Both the position numbers and the translations under genes were made by a program. Shown here piece after piece: positions 45,254-54,947 of a DNA stretch of 64,000 nucleotides (position 1 is its first letter; each line of letters begins with the position of its first letter). The notes beneath the pieces are model-generated. The model was not told where the DNA came from, made no database searches, and was given only the letters and a program-made list of their open reading frames with translations. Origin of the DNA: Phycisphaerae bacterium (GTDB lineage: Bacteria; Planctomycetota; Phycisphaerae; Phycisphaerales; UBA1924); NCBI GenBank assembly GCA_016793805.1, contig JAEUIZ010000039.1, forward strand, positions 107,595-171,594. The letters run 5' to 3'.

Positions 45254-46549
45254 TCACTTCTTCAGGTGATCCACCTCGCAGCACCCGGCGCCGACCGAGT
45301 CCTTCAGGATCTCGTTCTTGAGCACCTGGCTCCCGCGCGTCACCACCGCGTCCCCGTCGGAGAGCCCGGACACCACCTCGTACCGATCCCCGGCGTCAAA
45401 CCCGAGCACAAGCCGAGCCGGCCGAAACGTCGTGCTCTCGGCGTCGGCCCGCACGAACGCGATGTTGCAGCATCCTTCCCACTGCACCGCCTCCTTGGGC
45501 ACCGTCATCGCCGACCGGCTCTCGCCCGCGCTGATCCGAGCCCGACCAAACATGTTCGCACGGAGCAGGCCATGTCCGTTGTCCAGATGGACTCGCGCCT
45601 TGATCGTCCGCGTCCTGGGGTCCACCTGCGTGCTGACCCACGTGAGTCGCCCCGCGAATGTCCGCCCCGGGAGGCCATCCACGGTGACCGCTGCCTCCTG
45701 GCCGGTTTGCACCACCGCCAAGTCCGACTCGGCGAGGTCCACCATGGCCCACATCGTCCCCGTGTCCGCGACCGCGACGACCAGCCGGCCGGGCTCGACG
45801 ACTTCGCCGATGACGACCGCTCGCTCGACGATGGTGCCGTCGAACGGCGCGACGAGCGACAGCATGGACGCGGCGTCCTCACCCTTCTGCGCCGCGACGA
45901 TCTGCTCGCTGGTCAGGCCCAGGGTGCGCAGCCGCTGGCGCGCGCGGTTGGCCGCGATGCGTGCCTCCGCGGCCTTCGTGCCGGCCTCGAGCGCCTCTCG
46001 CTCGAGTCCGACGCCTCGGGCGAGCAACGCCCGCTCGCGCGTCTCGTTCGCTTCCCACAGGCCGACCGTCGCGATGGCCTGCAAGAGGTCGCTCTTGGCC
46101 GCGCCCAGGTCGGGGGACTCGACGATCGCCAGCACCTCGCCCTTCTTGACCGCCTCGCCCAGGTCCTTGACGACCTCGACCACCACCCCGGACGCCCGCG
46201 ACGACAGCCGCGCGTACCGCGTGGCGTTGTAGGCCAACTCGGCGTTCCGTTCGACCGTTCGCGCCAGTGGCCCCGCGCGCACCTCGGCGTACTCCAGCCC
46301 CACGGTGCGCACGACCTCCTTGGATCCCAGCGTCACGGCCTTCTCCGATGTCGTACAACTCGTGGACGGCTGGCGCTGCCAGCGCAGGTCGAGTCCCGCG
46401 GTCGCCTCGCCGGGTCGAGCCTCCTGCGCGTGCTCGTGCGGCGCGAGGCCGCCCGGCGCCGCCTGCGCGAACGCCACCTGAACCGCGAGCACCGCCTGCG
46501 CAACGAGAGCTGCGCCCGCCACGACTGATCCGATTCGCTTCCGATTCAT
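45254..46549 (-). CDS. RND efflux periplasmic adaptor (CusB/CzcB-like)
   Basis: A 431-residue adaptor with signal peptide (KRIGSVVAGAALVAQAVLA...FAQ). Lipoyl and hairpin domains carry SSRASGVVVEVVKDLGEAVKKGEVLAIVESPDLGAAKSDL-type sequence. LVAPFDGTIVERAVVIGEVVEPG and a beta-barrel (TWVSTQVDPRTRTIKARV) follow. Toward the C-terminus it has WEGCCNIAFV and ends GAGCCEVDHLKK, with Cys pairs that could bind metal. It has two start options (46582 or 46549), and I chose 46549 because GGAGG lies just before it. Confidence 0.9.
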   Translation of the reverse strand: MNRKRIGSVVAGAALVAQAVLAVQVAFAQAAPGGLAPHEHAQEARPGEATAGLDLRWQRQPSTSCTTSEKAVTLGSKEVVRTVGLEYAEVRAGPLARTVERNAELAYNATRYARLSSRASGVVVEVVKDLGEAVKKGEVLAIVESPDLGAAKSDLLQAIATVGLWEANETRERALLARGVGLEREALEAGTKAAEARIAANRARQRLRTLGLTSEQIVAAQKGEDAASMLSLVAPFDGTIVERAVVIGEVVEPGRLVVAVADTGTMWAMVDLAESDLAVVQTGQEAAVTVDGLPGRTFAGRLTWVSTQVDPRTRTIKARVHLDNGHGLLRANMFGRARISAGESRSAMTVPKEAVQWEGCCNIAFVRADAESTTFRPARLVLGFDAGDRYEVVSGLSDGDAVVTRGSQVLKNEILKDSVGAGCCEVDHLKK

Positions 46550-46647
46550 CGAAGCCTCCTTCCCCGTTGGGCCTGTCATCAAGTCCTTGCTGCGTCGCGC
46601 TCGCTGCTCCCGGGGACGGGATCAGTGCGCACAACGGATCCGCTTGC

Positions 46648-47016
46648 CTACGGCTTGGTCCCGTGCTCGCCGGGCCTGAGCTTGTCCTTCAGTTCCGGGT
46701 TGCAGGTGAGGCACTGCGTCTTGGGGACGCCGTGATCCGCGCACCAGTCGCCCTTGGCCCGGAAGGCGGCCTTGAGGTAGGGCCGACAGGTCGCGCACAG
46801 CGCCTCGGCGACCCCGTGCTCCCCGCAGAATCCCTCCGACTCGATCAGGCTCGGATCGCAGAACGGGCACTTCTCCCGCTTGATCTCGTGGGTGCAGCGC
46901 TCCGCTGAACTCGCCTTCCCCGAGGTCGGCGTCGCGCCGCTATCGCCGGACTTCTTCTCGCAGGCGAACGCCACGATCCCGACCAGAGCCACCACGCACA
47001 TCGTCCTCATGCTCAT
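46648..47016 (-). CDS. Cysteine-rich lipoprotein of the metal efflux operon
   Basis: A 122-residue lipoprotein (signal peptide ending VAFAC, a lipobox-type Cys). The mature part is a chain of paired-cysteine motifs: CTHEIKREKCPFCDP, FCGEHGVAEALCATCRPYL, WCADHGVPKTQCLTCNPEL. The repeat WCxxHGVPxxxCxxCNP is also found fused to some CzcB-like adaptors, so this may be a separate metal-binding module for the same pump. The ATG overlaps the stop of the TolC-like gene by 4 nt, tying it to the operon. Confidence 0.75.
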   Translation of the reverse strand: MSMRTMCVVALVGIVAFACEKKSGDSGATPTSGKASSAERCTHEIKREKCPFCDPSLIESEGFCGEHGVAEALCATCRPYLKAAFRAKGDWCADHGVPKTQCLTCNPELKDKLRPGEHGTKP

Positions 47017-48445
47017 GGATGCACCTCCGCGCCCTTCGGGCGCCTGTCAACACCTTCTGACCCGCCCTCGCTGCTCGGCGACGATGCCGAGCCCACGCCA
47101 TCTGGTCCGACGATCTGCGCCACCCGCACCCGCGCGGCTGCCAGGGCGCCCGCGAACTCCGCCTCAGCCACGCGGGCCTCGACCAGCGTCCGCTGCGCGT
47201 CCAGCAGATCGAGGAACGACGCCCGCCCACCCCGATATCCCTCTCCGGTCTGCTCGATGGCTCGCTGCGCGTCTGGCACGATCCGGTCGCGAAGCGCCTC
47301 CCATTGCGTCCGAGCGGCCTCATGCTCGCCGATCGCATCGGCCAGCCGCGCCAATAACTCGTGCTCGACCGATGCGCGCTGCTGCCGCGCGCGCAGGAGT
47401 TCGAACCGTGCCGTCAGCACGTCGCCCTCCCTGCGTCCCACAGCGGCAGAGCCATCCCCGCCCCGATCTCCACGATCGTGTCGTCCTCCTCGCCGCGATA
47501 CCCGGCCGCGACGCGCACGTCGAGGTCCGGGGTTCGCTCGGCGCGCACGCGCGCCAGCCGCGCGGCCGCCGCGTCGATCTCTCGATCTTGCAGCGCCAGC
47601 GCCGGGTGCGAGCGGCGCACCGTCGCCTCCAGGGCCTCCGCGTCGAGCGCGATCGGCGTTGCCAGCGGCGCCGGATCCAGCCGATCGGCGTCCACGTCCA
47701 CGCCGCCCAGGAGGAGCGAGACTCTTTTCTTCGCGGCAGCGTGCTCATGCCCAAGTCGGCCGAGCGCGGCGTCGATGCGATGCCGTTCGATCCGGGGGCG
47801 GATCACGTCGGTCTCGGGCGCAGCGCGGGCGTCGAATCTCGCCTGCGCCGCGTCGAGCGTGCGATCGGCCAGACGCCGCAGTTCCTCGTGCAACCTTCGT
47901 TGTGCCGCGATCGAGAGCAGTCGCGCGTGCTCGAAGGCGATCTCGCCGAACAACTCTCGGCGTCGCAGTTCGACCTCGGCCTCGCGAGCGGCCTGCTCGG
48001 CTCGGGCCGCATCCTCCGCCGCGCCGAGTCGGCCCGCAATTACGATGGGCTGCGTCAGGCCGATCGTGGTCTTCGCGCCGCTCGCGCCGTCGCGCAGGGA
48101 GATGTCCTCGGCGGCTACGTCCGCCCGCGGATTCGGATAGAGCGAGGCCTGCCAACGCTGCCCGGCGGCCATGCCGACGCCGCTGCGCGCCGATGCCAGG
48201 CGCGGGCTCCGTGCTTCCGCGACGCGCAGCAGGTCAGCGAGCGTGATCGGGCCGCTCGCGGGCAAATCGGCCCCGGTATCCGCCGATTGCGTCCGCCCGG
48301 CGTCGTCGGGCACCGCGATCCGATCCCGTTCCAGGTCGCTCACGATCCGTCGGCCTGTGGCCGACCGGTCGCCGGCGCAGCCCGACAGCCCCGCCGCAAT
48401 GGCCAACATGACACAAGTTCCGGCGGCTCGCGCCCGCTTCGTCAT
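47013..48445 (-). pseudogene. TolC/CzcC-family outer-membrane efflux protein, frameshifted
   Basis: The gene starts at ATG 48445 with lipobox LSGC. The first frame runs 48445-47414 and ends MALPLWDAGRATC. The second frame (47441-47013) continues the family sequence RREGDVLTARFELLRARQQRAS...SFLDLLDAQRTLVEARV. One missing base near 47437-47430 in GACGCAGGG (expected GACCGCAGGG, giving LPLWDRREGD) joins the two into one TolC-like protein of about 475 residues. Both parts are otherwise intact. It is either a recent mutation or a sequencing error. It sits upstream of the Cys-rich lipoprotein (4-nt overlap). Confidence 0.85.
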
Positions 48446-48553
48446 TCGTTCGCTCCAACGGGAGTTCAGCCACGCGCCCGCGACCACGCGATGCGGACGC
48501 GACGATCCCCGCGCACGCGGCAACGGAGCCACGCACGCGATATCCCGTTGGAA

Positions 48554-48997
48554 CTAGAGCACCAAGACTGTGCGGCGAGCGCTTGGGGTCAGCCCCCATG
48601 GCGGCTGACTCGGGCGTGCTCGAGCCGACGACGACGTGCTCGCCTGGGCCGACCAAGTCGGGCGTTCCGCCGAGAGCATGGCCGTTGCCGCGCCCTCGTT
48701 GTTCGTGCCGCCGCCAACGCCGCCTGTCGCGAGTGTCACCCGGCCGGGCAGGGGCACCTTGATGCAATCGCACTCGCCCCGCTCCCGCACCTTTGGCTCG
48801 CGGTCGGCGTCACCCGCGCTGGTCGCACCATCCTCGCAGCAAAAGGGACTCGCGTCGGCCCCGCCGATGATCGTCCACCCCGCGCCCTCGCACCCGATGC
48901 AGACTTCGCGGACCGCACCGAAGCCCCCGGCCGTGGTCTGGAACCAGACACCCAGCACCACGAGGCTCGCCATCAGGATGCGGAGAGGAATCGACAT
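48554..48997 (-). CDS. Small exported Cys-containing protein at the head of the efflux operon
   Basis: A 147-residue protein with signal anchor MSIPLRILMASLVVLGVWFQ. The following 60 residues carry VCIGCEGAG, PFCCEDG and GECDCIKVPLPG, a set of cysteines likely to bind metal or form disulfides. The C-terminal half is low complexity. It precedes the TolC-like gene by about 110 nt on the same strand and is probably the first gene of the operon. The start at 48997 is the only ATG before the hydrophobic segment. The function is not recognised. Confidence 0.6.
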   Translation of the reverse strand: MSIPLRILMASLVVLGVWFQTTAGGFGAVREVCIGCEGAGWTIIGGADASPFCCEDGATSAGDADREPKVRERGECDCIKVPLPGRVTLATGGVGGGTNNEGAATAMLSAERPTWSAQASTSSSARARPSQPPWGLTPSARRTVLVL

Positions 48998-49237
48998 AAC
49001 GTGTCACAATGCTAGCCCACGCGACGGCCGTGCCGCGGGGGTGCTGTGGGCCGATAGCCAAGAGCGCCCGGGGCTGGCGGCGTCACTCTCTCATCGGCGG
49101 CGAGACGCTTGGGCTGAAGGCGTTTGGAGCCTCTCGGTGCGAGAATCGTCAAGCGAGCAGCACGCCGGCCGCGGGGCGTGCGAGCAGGCCGAGGCCCTTG
49201 CATCAGAATGCGGGGGGTCGGCGGATAGCATTGCCGC

Positions 49238-49888
49238 ATGCCGACCACGACTCGCCGTCGCAGTGTGAAGCAGGCCGACGCCTCGCGAACGAAGAAGAAG
49301 GCCGCACCGGCGGCCGGGCGAACGCGGGCTCGCGCACCGCAGACGCTCGCGGGCATCTCGACCCAGGCCGTGCTGAAGGCCACCGGCAAAGACTGGTCGC
49401 AGTGGATCGCCGCGCTCGACCGTGCCGGCGCGAAGGGCATGGAGCATCCGGCGATCGCGGAGATGCTGGCGGTACGGTTCGGCGTTCGGCCATGGTGGTC
49501 GCAGATGATTACGGTGGGGTATGAGCACGCGCGAAAGGGCCGGGTCAAGCACCAGAAGTCGGGCGGGTTCTCGGTGAGCGCCAGCCGAACCATCGCGGCG
49601 CCCGTCAGCATCGCGTTCCTGGCGTTCTTCGATCCCGCGACTCGCCGGCGGTGGCTCCCGGACGACCTCCACATCCGCCGATCCACGCGCGACAAGTCGC
49701 TGCGCATCACCTGGAGCCCGGAACGGCGTCCGACGAATCTGGACGTGAATCTCTATGCCAAGGGCGAGGGCAGGTGCGCCGTGCAGATCGAGCACGACAA
49801 ACTGCCCAGCGCCGCCGCGGCAGCGCGCGAGAAGAAAGCCTGGGCGGCGAGGCTCGATCGCCTGCGATTGCTGGCCGAGGCGGACTGA
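49238..49888 (+). CDS. DUF4287/SRPBCC-like hypothetical protein
   Basis: A 216-residue cytoplasmic protein. After a basic N-terminus (1-35), LKATGKDWSQWIAALDRAGAKGMEHPAIAEML and RPWWSQMITVGYEHARKGR resemble DUF4287. The remainder (100-210: SASRTIAAPVSIAFLAFFD, RRWLPDD, RITWSP, GRCAVQIEHDKLP) resembles an SRPBCC/START-type ligand pocket like those in AHSA1-related proteins. No catalytic site seen. It is divergent from the efflux operon across 240 bp that hold no gene. Confidence 0.75.
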   Translation: MPTTTRRRSVKQADASRTKKKAAPAAGRTRARAPQTLAGISTQAVLKATGKDWSQWIAALDRAGAKGMEHPAIAEMLAVRFGVRPWWSQMITVGYEHARKGRVKHQKSGGFSVSASRTIAAPVSIAFLAFFDPATRRRWLPDDLHIRRSTRDKSLRITWSPERRPTNLDVNLYAKGEGRCAVQIEHDKLPSAAAAAREKKAWAARLDRLRLLAEAD

Positions 49889-49916
49889 ACCCGAGGAGCG
49901 CGGGGCGAGGCCGGTG

Positions 49917-51086
49917 CTAGTCGTTCCCCGGCCAGCCGGCCGCGAGGAATCGGCCATCGCGATGGAAGACCTCTCCATCGGCCTCGATCGTGCCGCCGGG
50001 GCATGTCCCGCGTTGCCGAAGTTCGCAGACCATGTCCCAGTGCAGCCCGGACTCGTTGGTGTTCCCGCTCTCGGGGTATCCCGCGCCGACCGCGGCATGG
50101 AACGTCCCGCCGAGTTTCTCGTCAAAGAGCGTGTTGCGCGAGAAGTCCGTGATCGAGTAGTTCGTCCCGATCGCGATCTCGCCGAGGGTGCGTGCGCCGG
50201 CGTCCTGGTCGAGCATCTTGATGAGGAACTCTTCGTTCTTCTTGGCAGACGCCTCGACGACCCGGCCCGCGCGGAACTTCAGCCGCACGCCCTCGACCTC
50301 GCGGCCCTGATACACCGCGGGGAACGTGTAGTTGACCACGCCATCGACGCCCTGCGGCCCGGTGAAGACCTCGCCGTCGGGGAAGTTCTCGTGCCCGGCA
50401 CAGTTGATCCACGTCGACTTCGCCGGGTTGACATCGACCGTGAGGTCCGTGCCCTCGTGCCCGTGGTGGGCGGGGACTCGGAACCGCAGCACACGCTTGG
50501 TCTGGAGGAACTCGCGCACGCGCTCCTGCCGATCGTGAATCTGCTGCCACGCGGCGACGGGATCGGGCAGGTGCAGCAGTCCGGCCCGGAACACGAAGTC
50601 CTCGTACGCGCGAAGGCTCATCTCCGCGTCCTGCGCCGACCCCAGCGTCGGGTACAGCGTCCCGCACCAGCGCAGCCCGCCCGGCTCCTTCGACTTGGCC
50701 GCCCGCTCCATGAAGATCTTGAACCACGGCTTCCGCGACGACTGCGCCAACGCGGTCTTGGCAGGATCCACCTTCCCCAGGAACTTCGTGTTCATCTCGG
50801 CCCAGAACCCGATGTGCACGTCGATCGTGCGGACCCGGTGCAGTTCGATCGGCGAGACGTACGCGATCTGCTCATCGCTCCCGGTCGTCAGCAGCAACTC
50901 CTGCAACGCCTCCGACCGCGGCGTCCAAAACGGGTGCCCGCCCGCCCGCAGCACCGCCTCGTACGTCGCCTCGACGAGCGGGAACGCCACCGCCTCGGCG
51001 TTGATCTGCACGAGATCGCCTTTCTTCACCCGTGTCGAGTAGCGGACGATCACATCGGCGAGTTTGTCAAGGCGAGGGTCGCGCAT
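49917..51086 (-). CDS. Aminopeptidase, M29 family
   Basis: A 389-residue peptidase starting MRDPRLDKLADVIVRYSTRVKKGDLV (ATG 51086), a standard M29 N-terminus. The catalytic half includes FPDGEVFTGPQGVDGVVNY (metal-binding Glu), VEASAKKNEEFL, EIAIGTNYSI and FHAAVGAGYPESG with SGLHWDMV (His and Asp ligands). M29 enzymes are bimetallic aminopeptidases of broad specificity. Cytoplasmic; it stands alone as the last gene before the island. Confidence 0.9.
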   Translation of the reverse strand: MRDPRLDKLADVIVRYSTRVKKGDLVQINAEAVAFPLVEATYEAVLRAGGHPFWTPRSEALQELLLTTGSDEQIAYVSPIELHRVRTIDVHIGFWAEMNTKFLGKVDPAKTALAQSSRKPWFKIFMERAAKSKEPGGLRWCGTLYPTLGSAQDAEMSLRAYEDFVFRAGLLHLPDPVAAWQQIHDRQERVREFLQTKRVLRFRVPAHHGHEGTDLTVDVNPAKSTWINCAGHENFPDGEVFTGPQGVDGVVNYTFPAVYQGREVEGVRLKFRAGRVVEASAKKNEEFLIKMLDQDAGARTLGEIAIGTNYSITDFSRNTLFDEKLGGTFHAAVGAGYPESGNTNESGLHWDMVCELRQRGTCPGGTIEADGEVFHRDGRFLAAGWPGND

Positions 51087-51231
51087 GCGTCGGCTCCTGC
51101 AAGGGTCGCCCCAGCGCGGGGTGAGGAGAGTGATGAGGGTCGCACGGCGATCACGCGGCCGGGCGCCGCTGCGGGCTTCGCGAGCATAGCGGCGCGGACC
51201 GGCCCACGCCCACCGCGTACGATCCTGCTGT

Positions 51232-51269
51232 GCCGCCGTAGCACAACGGTAGTGCTCCGCATTTGTAAT
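51232..51269 (+). pseudogene. tRNA-Thr (TGT), 5' half only
   Basis: GCCGCCG acceptor strand (51232-51238), D-arm GCACAACGGTAGTGC, then CCGCA and loop TTTGTAA with anticodon TGT (51264-51266). The 3' side should read TGCGG but reads TCCCG, so tRNA identity stops at about 51269. No matching T-arm or acceptor 3' strand was found anywhere downstream in the window. It marks the left end of the island. Confidence 0.85.
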
Positions 51270-51712
51270 CCCGCGCTCCGCACACGCTAGGCACAGTAGA
51301 TCATGGGGTTTGCGCGAGCCACCCCCGGCTGAGCAAGGCCGGAGAAAGGTGGAGGCCGCCCCGCCGCCCGCGTTCTCGGGCGGTCCGGAAACGGGAACTT
51401 GCAGCATCGAGCGCCCTTGCGTTCCCCCGCGTGAACCCGCGGCGGCACGGTGCAGTATCGTTCCTTGCCGCGAAGAGTGATGGCGCGCCCCCGGGCGCGC
51501 CGCCCGACGTGCCGGTGACAGTCCGGGGCGCGGCTCGGTGGCCCGTTCGAGCTCGGCTCGGGCCTCAAAGGGAAGACCTCTCCGCCCCCGCCGACGTCCA
51601 GCATGTACACGACCGGAAGTGTCCGCGCTGGGCGTCGGCGAGCCGACGTCTCTCCGCAACCCGCTGAACGTCTGCACGCCCGCCGCCCCAGCGCCAGATC
51701 GGAGTCTGGCGA

Positions 51713-51991
51713 ATGGCTGTCGAACCGAGCAGGCAGAACATCGTGCCCGAGATCCCGGATCACGTCGGGCGAGGGCTCCTGACCACGAAGGAAGCCGCCC
51801 ACTGGCTTGGCATCTCCGCCAAGGAGATGGAGCGGATGCGCCGCGAGGGCCGCGGCCCCCGCGCCGCCAAGCTGGGACACAGGATCGTCCGCTACCCGAT
51901 CGACGAGCTCACGAGGTGGGTCGCCGGGCGGATGGTCAGCAACACCGCCGAGGGCCGGGCGCTGAACCGCCGGGAAGGCGGGGCCGCCTGA
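51713..51991 (+). CDS. Excisionase/AlpA-like helix-turn-helix protein
   Basis: A 92-residue DNA-binding protein. LLTTKEAAHWLGISAKEMERMRREGRGP and HRIVRYPIDELTRWV form the classic MerR-like wHTH fold of excisionases and AlpA-type regulators. In mobile elements this protein directs excision or controls early genes. It is the first gene of the island, and its stop overlaps the next start by 1 nt. Confidence 0.85.
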   Translation: MAVEPSRQNIVPEIPDHVGRGLLTTKEAAHWLGISAKEMERMRREGRGPRAAKLGHRIVRYPIDELTRWVAGRMVSNTAEGRALNRREGGAA

Positions 51992-52221
51992 TGCCGCGCA
52001 CGATCCCGCACCGCCCCGGGCAGGCGGTGGTGGTCCAGCACGGTCGCGAGGCGCTTTCGGGCGTCGTCGTGGCCGCGGTGGAACACCCCGCGTTCGGGCC
52101 GTGTGTTGACGTGGAGGTCGGCGGGCGCGTCCGGCGGTTCGTCGCCGACCGCGTGTCACCGACTGATGGGCCTTCCGTCGTTCGCAAGCGCAGCCCGCGT
52201 GCGAGGGAGGTGTCGCGATGA
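51991..52221 (+). CDS. Small hypothetical protein
   Basis: A 76-residue protein (MPRTIPHRPGQAVVVQHGRE...) with an SH3-like beta pattern (GQAVVVQHG, SGVVVAAVEHP, VDVEVGGRVRRFVADRV). It lies between the HTH gene and the primase, with 1-nt and 4-nt overlaps, so it belongs to one transcript. The fold and role are not recognised beyond that. Confidence 0.6.
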   Translation: MPRTIPHRPGQAVVVQHGREALSGVVVAAVEHPAFGPCVDVEVGGRVRRFVADRVSPTDGPSVVRKRSPRAREVSR

Positions 52222-54649
52222 GCCACGATACACCGGCGAACGGCGCACCGGCGCGCCGGGAGGGGGAGGCCCCGAGCCCACAGGTCGCGGAGGCGATGCG
52301 GTTCCTGAGCGCCCACGCGCCGGGCGGACCGTGGGCGCTGACGGCCCTGCTGCAGGACGAGGAGCGCGAGGACACCGCGACCTTCTTCCCCCGCGACGAG
52401 GCGAGGGCGGCGGAGTGGGTCGAGGCCCGCAACAGGGCGGGCTGGAACGTGTACTACCACGTCAACCCGGTCCGCAGGCCGCTGAGCAAGAAGGCGACGA
52501 AGGACGACATCGCCGCAGCGGCGTACGCGCACCTGGACTGCGACCCAGGGCTGGCGAGGACTTCGCGGACGAGCAGAGGCGGATCGAGTCGCTGCTGACC
52601 GACTCGGGCAGGCTCCGGCAGAAGCTGATCCCGCCGCCGACGTTCGTGATCGCGTCCGGAGGCGGGTACAACGCGCTCTGGCGGTTCAGGACGCCGCACC
52701 CGCTGCCCCCCGGCGACGAGCTGGCCATCCGGCAGGCCGAGTGCCGGAGCAACGGGCTCTCCGCGTACCTCGACGGCGACAGCGTGCACAACGTGGACCG
52801 CATCCTGCGACTACCGGGCACCGTCAACTGGCCGAACGCGAAGAAGCGGGAGCGGGGGCGGAAGCCGGCGCTGGCGCGGCTGGTCGTCTGCGAGCCCGAC
52901 CGCGCGTACGACCTCGGCCAGATCCCGGCCGTCGCCATCGGCGCGGCGAAGCCCAGGAGAAGGCGAGCGTCGGCGGCGCGCGTGCCGGTCGGGGACGTCT
53001 CCGAGCTGGGCGACCGCGCCCCCGCGCGGTGCAGGGTGGTGATCGTTCAGGGGATCGACCCCGACGACCCCAAGCGCCACCCGAGCCGGTCCGAGTGGGT
53101 CCATTACGTCTGCTGCGAGCTGGTGCGCGCCGGCATCGACGACGGCCGCATCGTCGGCGTCATCACCAACCCGGCCTTCGGCATCAGCGGGCACGTGCTG
53201 GACCAGAAGAACCCGGAGCGGTACGCACGCCGCCAGGTCGAGAAGGCCCGCGACGCCGTCGGCGTGTCGCCCGCCAAGGACGGGGGCGGCGGCGGTGGGG
53301 ACGACCGCCCCGGCCCGCGCGACGTGGCCCGCGCCCTGCTCGGCGCTCGGCCCGAGCCGCTGATCCACCTCAACGACCAGTGGCACACGTGGCGCCACGG
53401 CGCGTACCGCTGCCGCGAGGACGACACGCTGCGGCGCGAGGTCTACGACCACCTGGAGCGCACCGGCGCGAAGCCCAACCAGCGGGCGGTCTCGAACGTG
53501 CTCGACGCGGTCCGGTCGCTGGTGCACCTGGACCGGGGCGACTACGCGCCGCCGTGCTGGATGGACGGCCGGGCGGGGCCTGACCCGCGCGAGCTGCTGG
53601 TGTGCCGCAACGGCCTGCTCCACCTGCCCAGCGGCGAGCGCACGCCCCACGACCCCGCGTTTCTGACGCACAACGCGCTGGACTACGACCACGACCCGGT
53701 CGCACCGTCGCCCGAGCGCTGGCTCGCGTTCCTCGGGGAGGTCTGGCCGGACGCCGAGGAGCGGGACTGCATCGAGGCGCTGCGGCAGTGGTTCGGGTAC
53801 CTCCTCGCACCGGACACGTCGCAGCAGAAGATCCTCGTGCTGGTCGGCCCGAAGCGCTCCGGCAAGGGGACGATCGCGCGGATCCTCACGGCCCTGCTCG
53901 GGCCGCACAACGTCTGCGCCCCGCGCCTCTCCCAGTTCGGCGAGCAGTTCGGCCTGCAGAGCCTCATCGGCAAGCAGGTGGCGATCGTCTCGGACATGCG
54001 GCTGGGCGGGCGGAGCGACAAGGCGGCCATCGCCGAGGCGCTGCTGGCGATCTCCGGCGAGGACTTCGTCAGCGTCCCTCGGAAGAACCTGACGGACTGG
54101 GAGGGCAGACTTCGCACGCGGTTCGTCGTGATGAGCAACGAGCCGCCCGCCATCACCGACCCGTCGGGCGCGCTGCCCAGCCGGTACGTGGTCCTGCAGA
54201 TGCGCCGGTCGTTCTACGGACGCGAGGACGTCGGGCTCACCGACCGCCTGCTGGCCGAGCGACCCGGCATCCTCAACTGGGCCATCGGCGGGTGGCGCGC
54301 GATGCAGCAGGCGGGACGACTCGCCCAGCCAGCCAGCAGCGCCGACACCGTCCGGCAGATCAGCCGCCTCTCGCAGGTGGTCGGCGCGTTCGTGGAGGAC
54401 GAGTGCGAGGTCGAGCCCGGCGGGCAGGTGGACAAGGACGAGCTGTTCCGGCGGTTCAGGATCTGGGTGGAGCAGGAGGCGATCCCGTGGGGCGCGTCCA
54501 AGGACGTGTTCTGCAAGGAGCTCCTGAGCACCACGGCGGGCCGCGTGCGCAACACCCGAGCCCGCGAGGGCGGCGGACGCAGGTGGGTCTTCCAGGGCAT
54601 CCGGCTCCTGACCGACCGCGAGCGCAACGGGGCTGACTCGCCGTTCTGA
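52218..54649 (+). pseudogene. P4-like primase-helicase, frameshifted
   Basis: The gene starts at ATG 52218 and the first frame runs to 52598. It diverges after AYAHLDCDP; the rest lies in another frame ending 54649. One missing base near 52552 (CCCAGGG) joins AHLDCDP with AGEDFADEQRRIESLL. The whole is about 810 residues: an N-terminal primase-like region (VIASGGGYNALWRF, RSNGLSAYLDGD, RILRLPGTVNWPN) and a C-terminal SF3 helicase (Walker A GPKRSGKGTIARIL, IVSDMRL, FVVMSNEPPAI). It would replicate the element. The frameshift may be a read error or real inactivation. Confidence 0.85.
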
Positions 54650-54714
54650 TCTCGGGACGCTGGTGGCCGTGCCCGGGGCGTCTGCCGCCGGGGCCGGAGC
54701 GTCGCGCGGGGGCC

Positions 54715-54947
54715 GGTCCGACCACGGTCCGACCAGCGGTCCGACCTCATCGGTCCGGAAATGGAGGCCCAGGCGAGGTGAGAGGCGGGTTGGGTCGGTC
54801 CGGTCCGACCAGTCTGGCCTATTCCTTCCCAGGGCACAAACCACCACAAGAAGAAGGAGAGGGGGAGAGCGTCACCGGGCGCGGAGCGCCGCCGCGAGTT
54901 GCACTCGCAATGGGTAATAGGTCGGACCGGCCGGACCGGGTCGGACC
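54715..54947. repeat. Iteron-like GGTCCGACC repeats, candidate origin
   Basis: GGTCCGACC occurs at 54715-54723, 54726-54734, 54738-54746 and 54802-54810, with a partial GGTCCG at 54752. Its reverse complement GGTCGGACC occurs at 54920-54928 and 54939-54947, and GGTCGGTCC at 54793. The copies lie right after the primase-helicase gene. The layout fits replication iterons or operators. The rest of the 54650-55619 gap has no gene. Confidence 0.6.

Noticed and set aside
51232..51712. Group I intron in the anticodon loop of tRNA-Thr
   Set aside because: Introns do occur at this site, but I found no 3' half of the tRNA in the following 500 bp or elsewhere in the window, and the genes after it are of mobile-element type.
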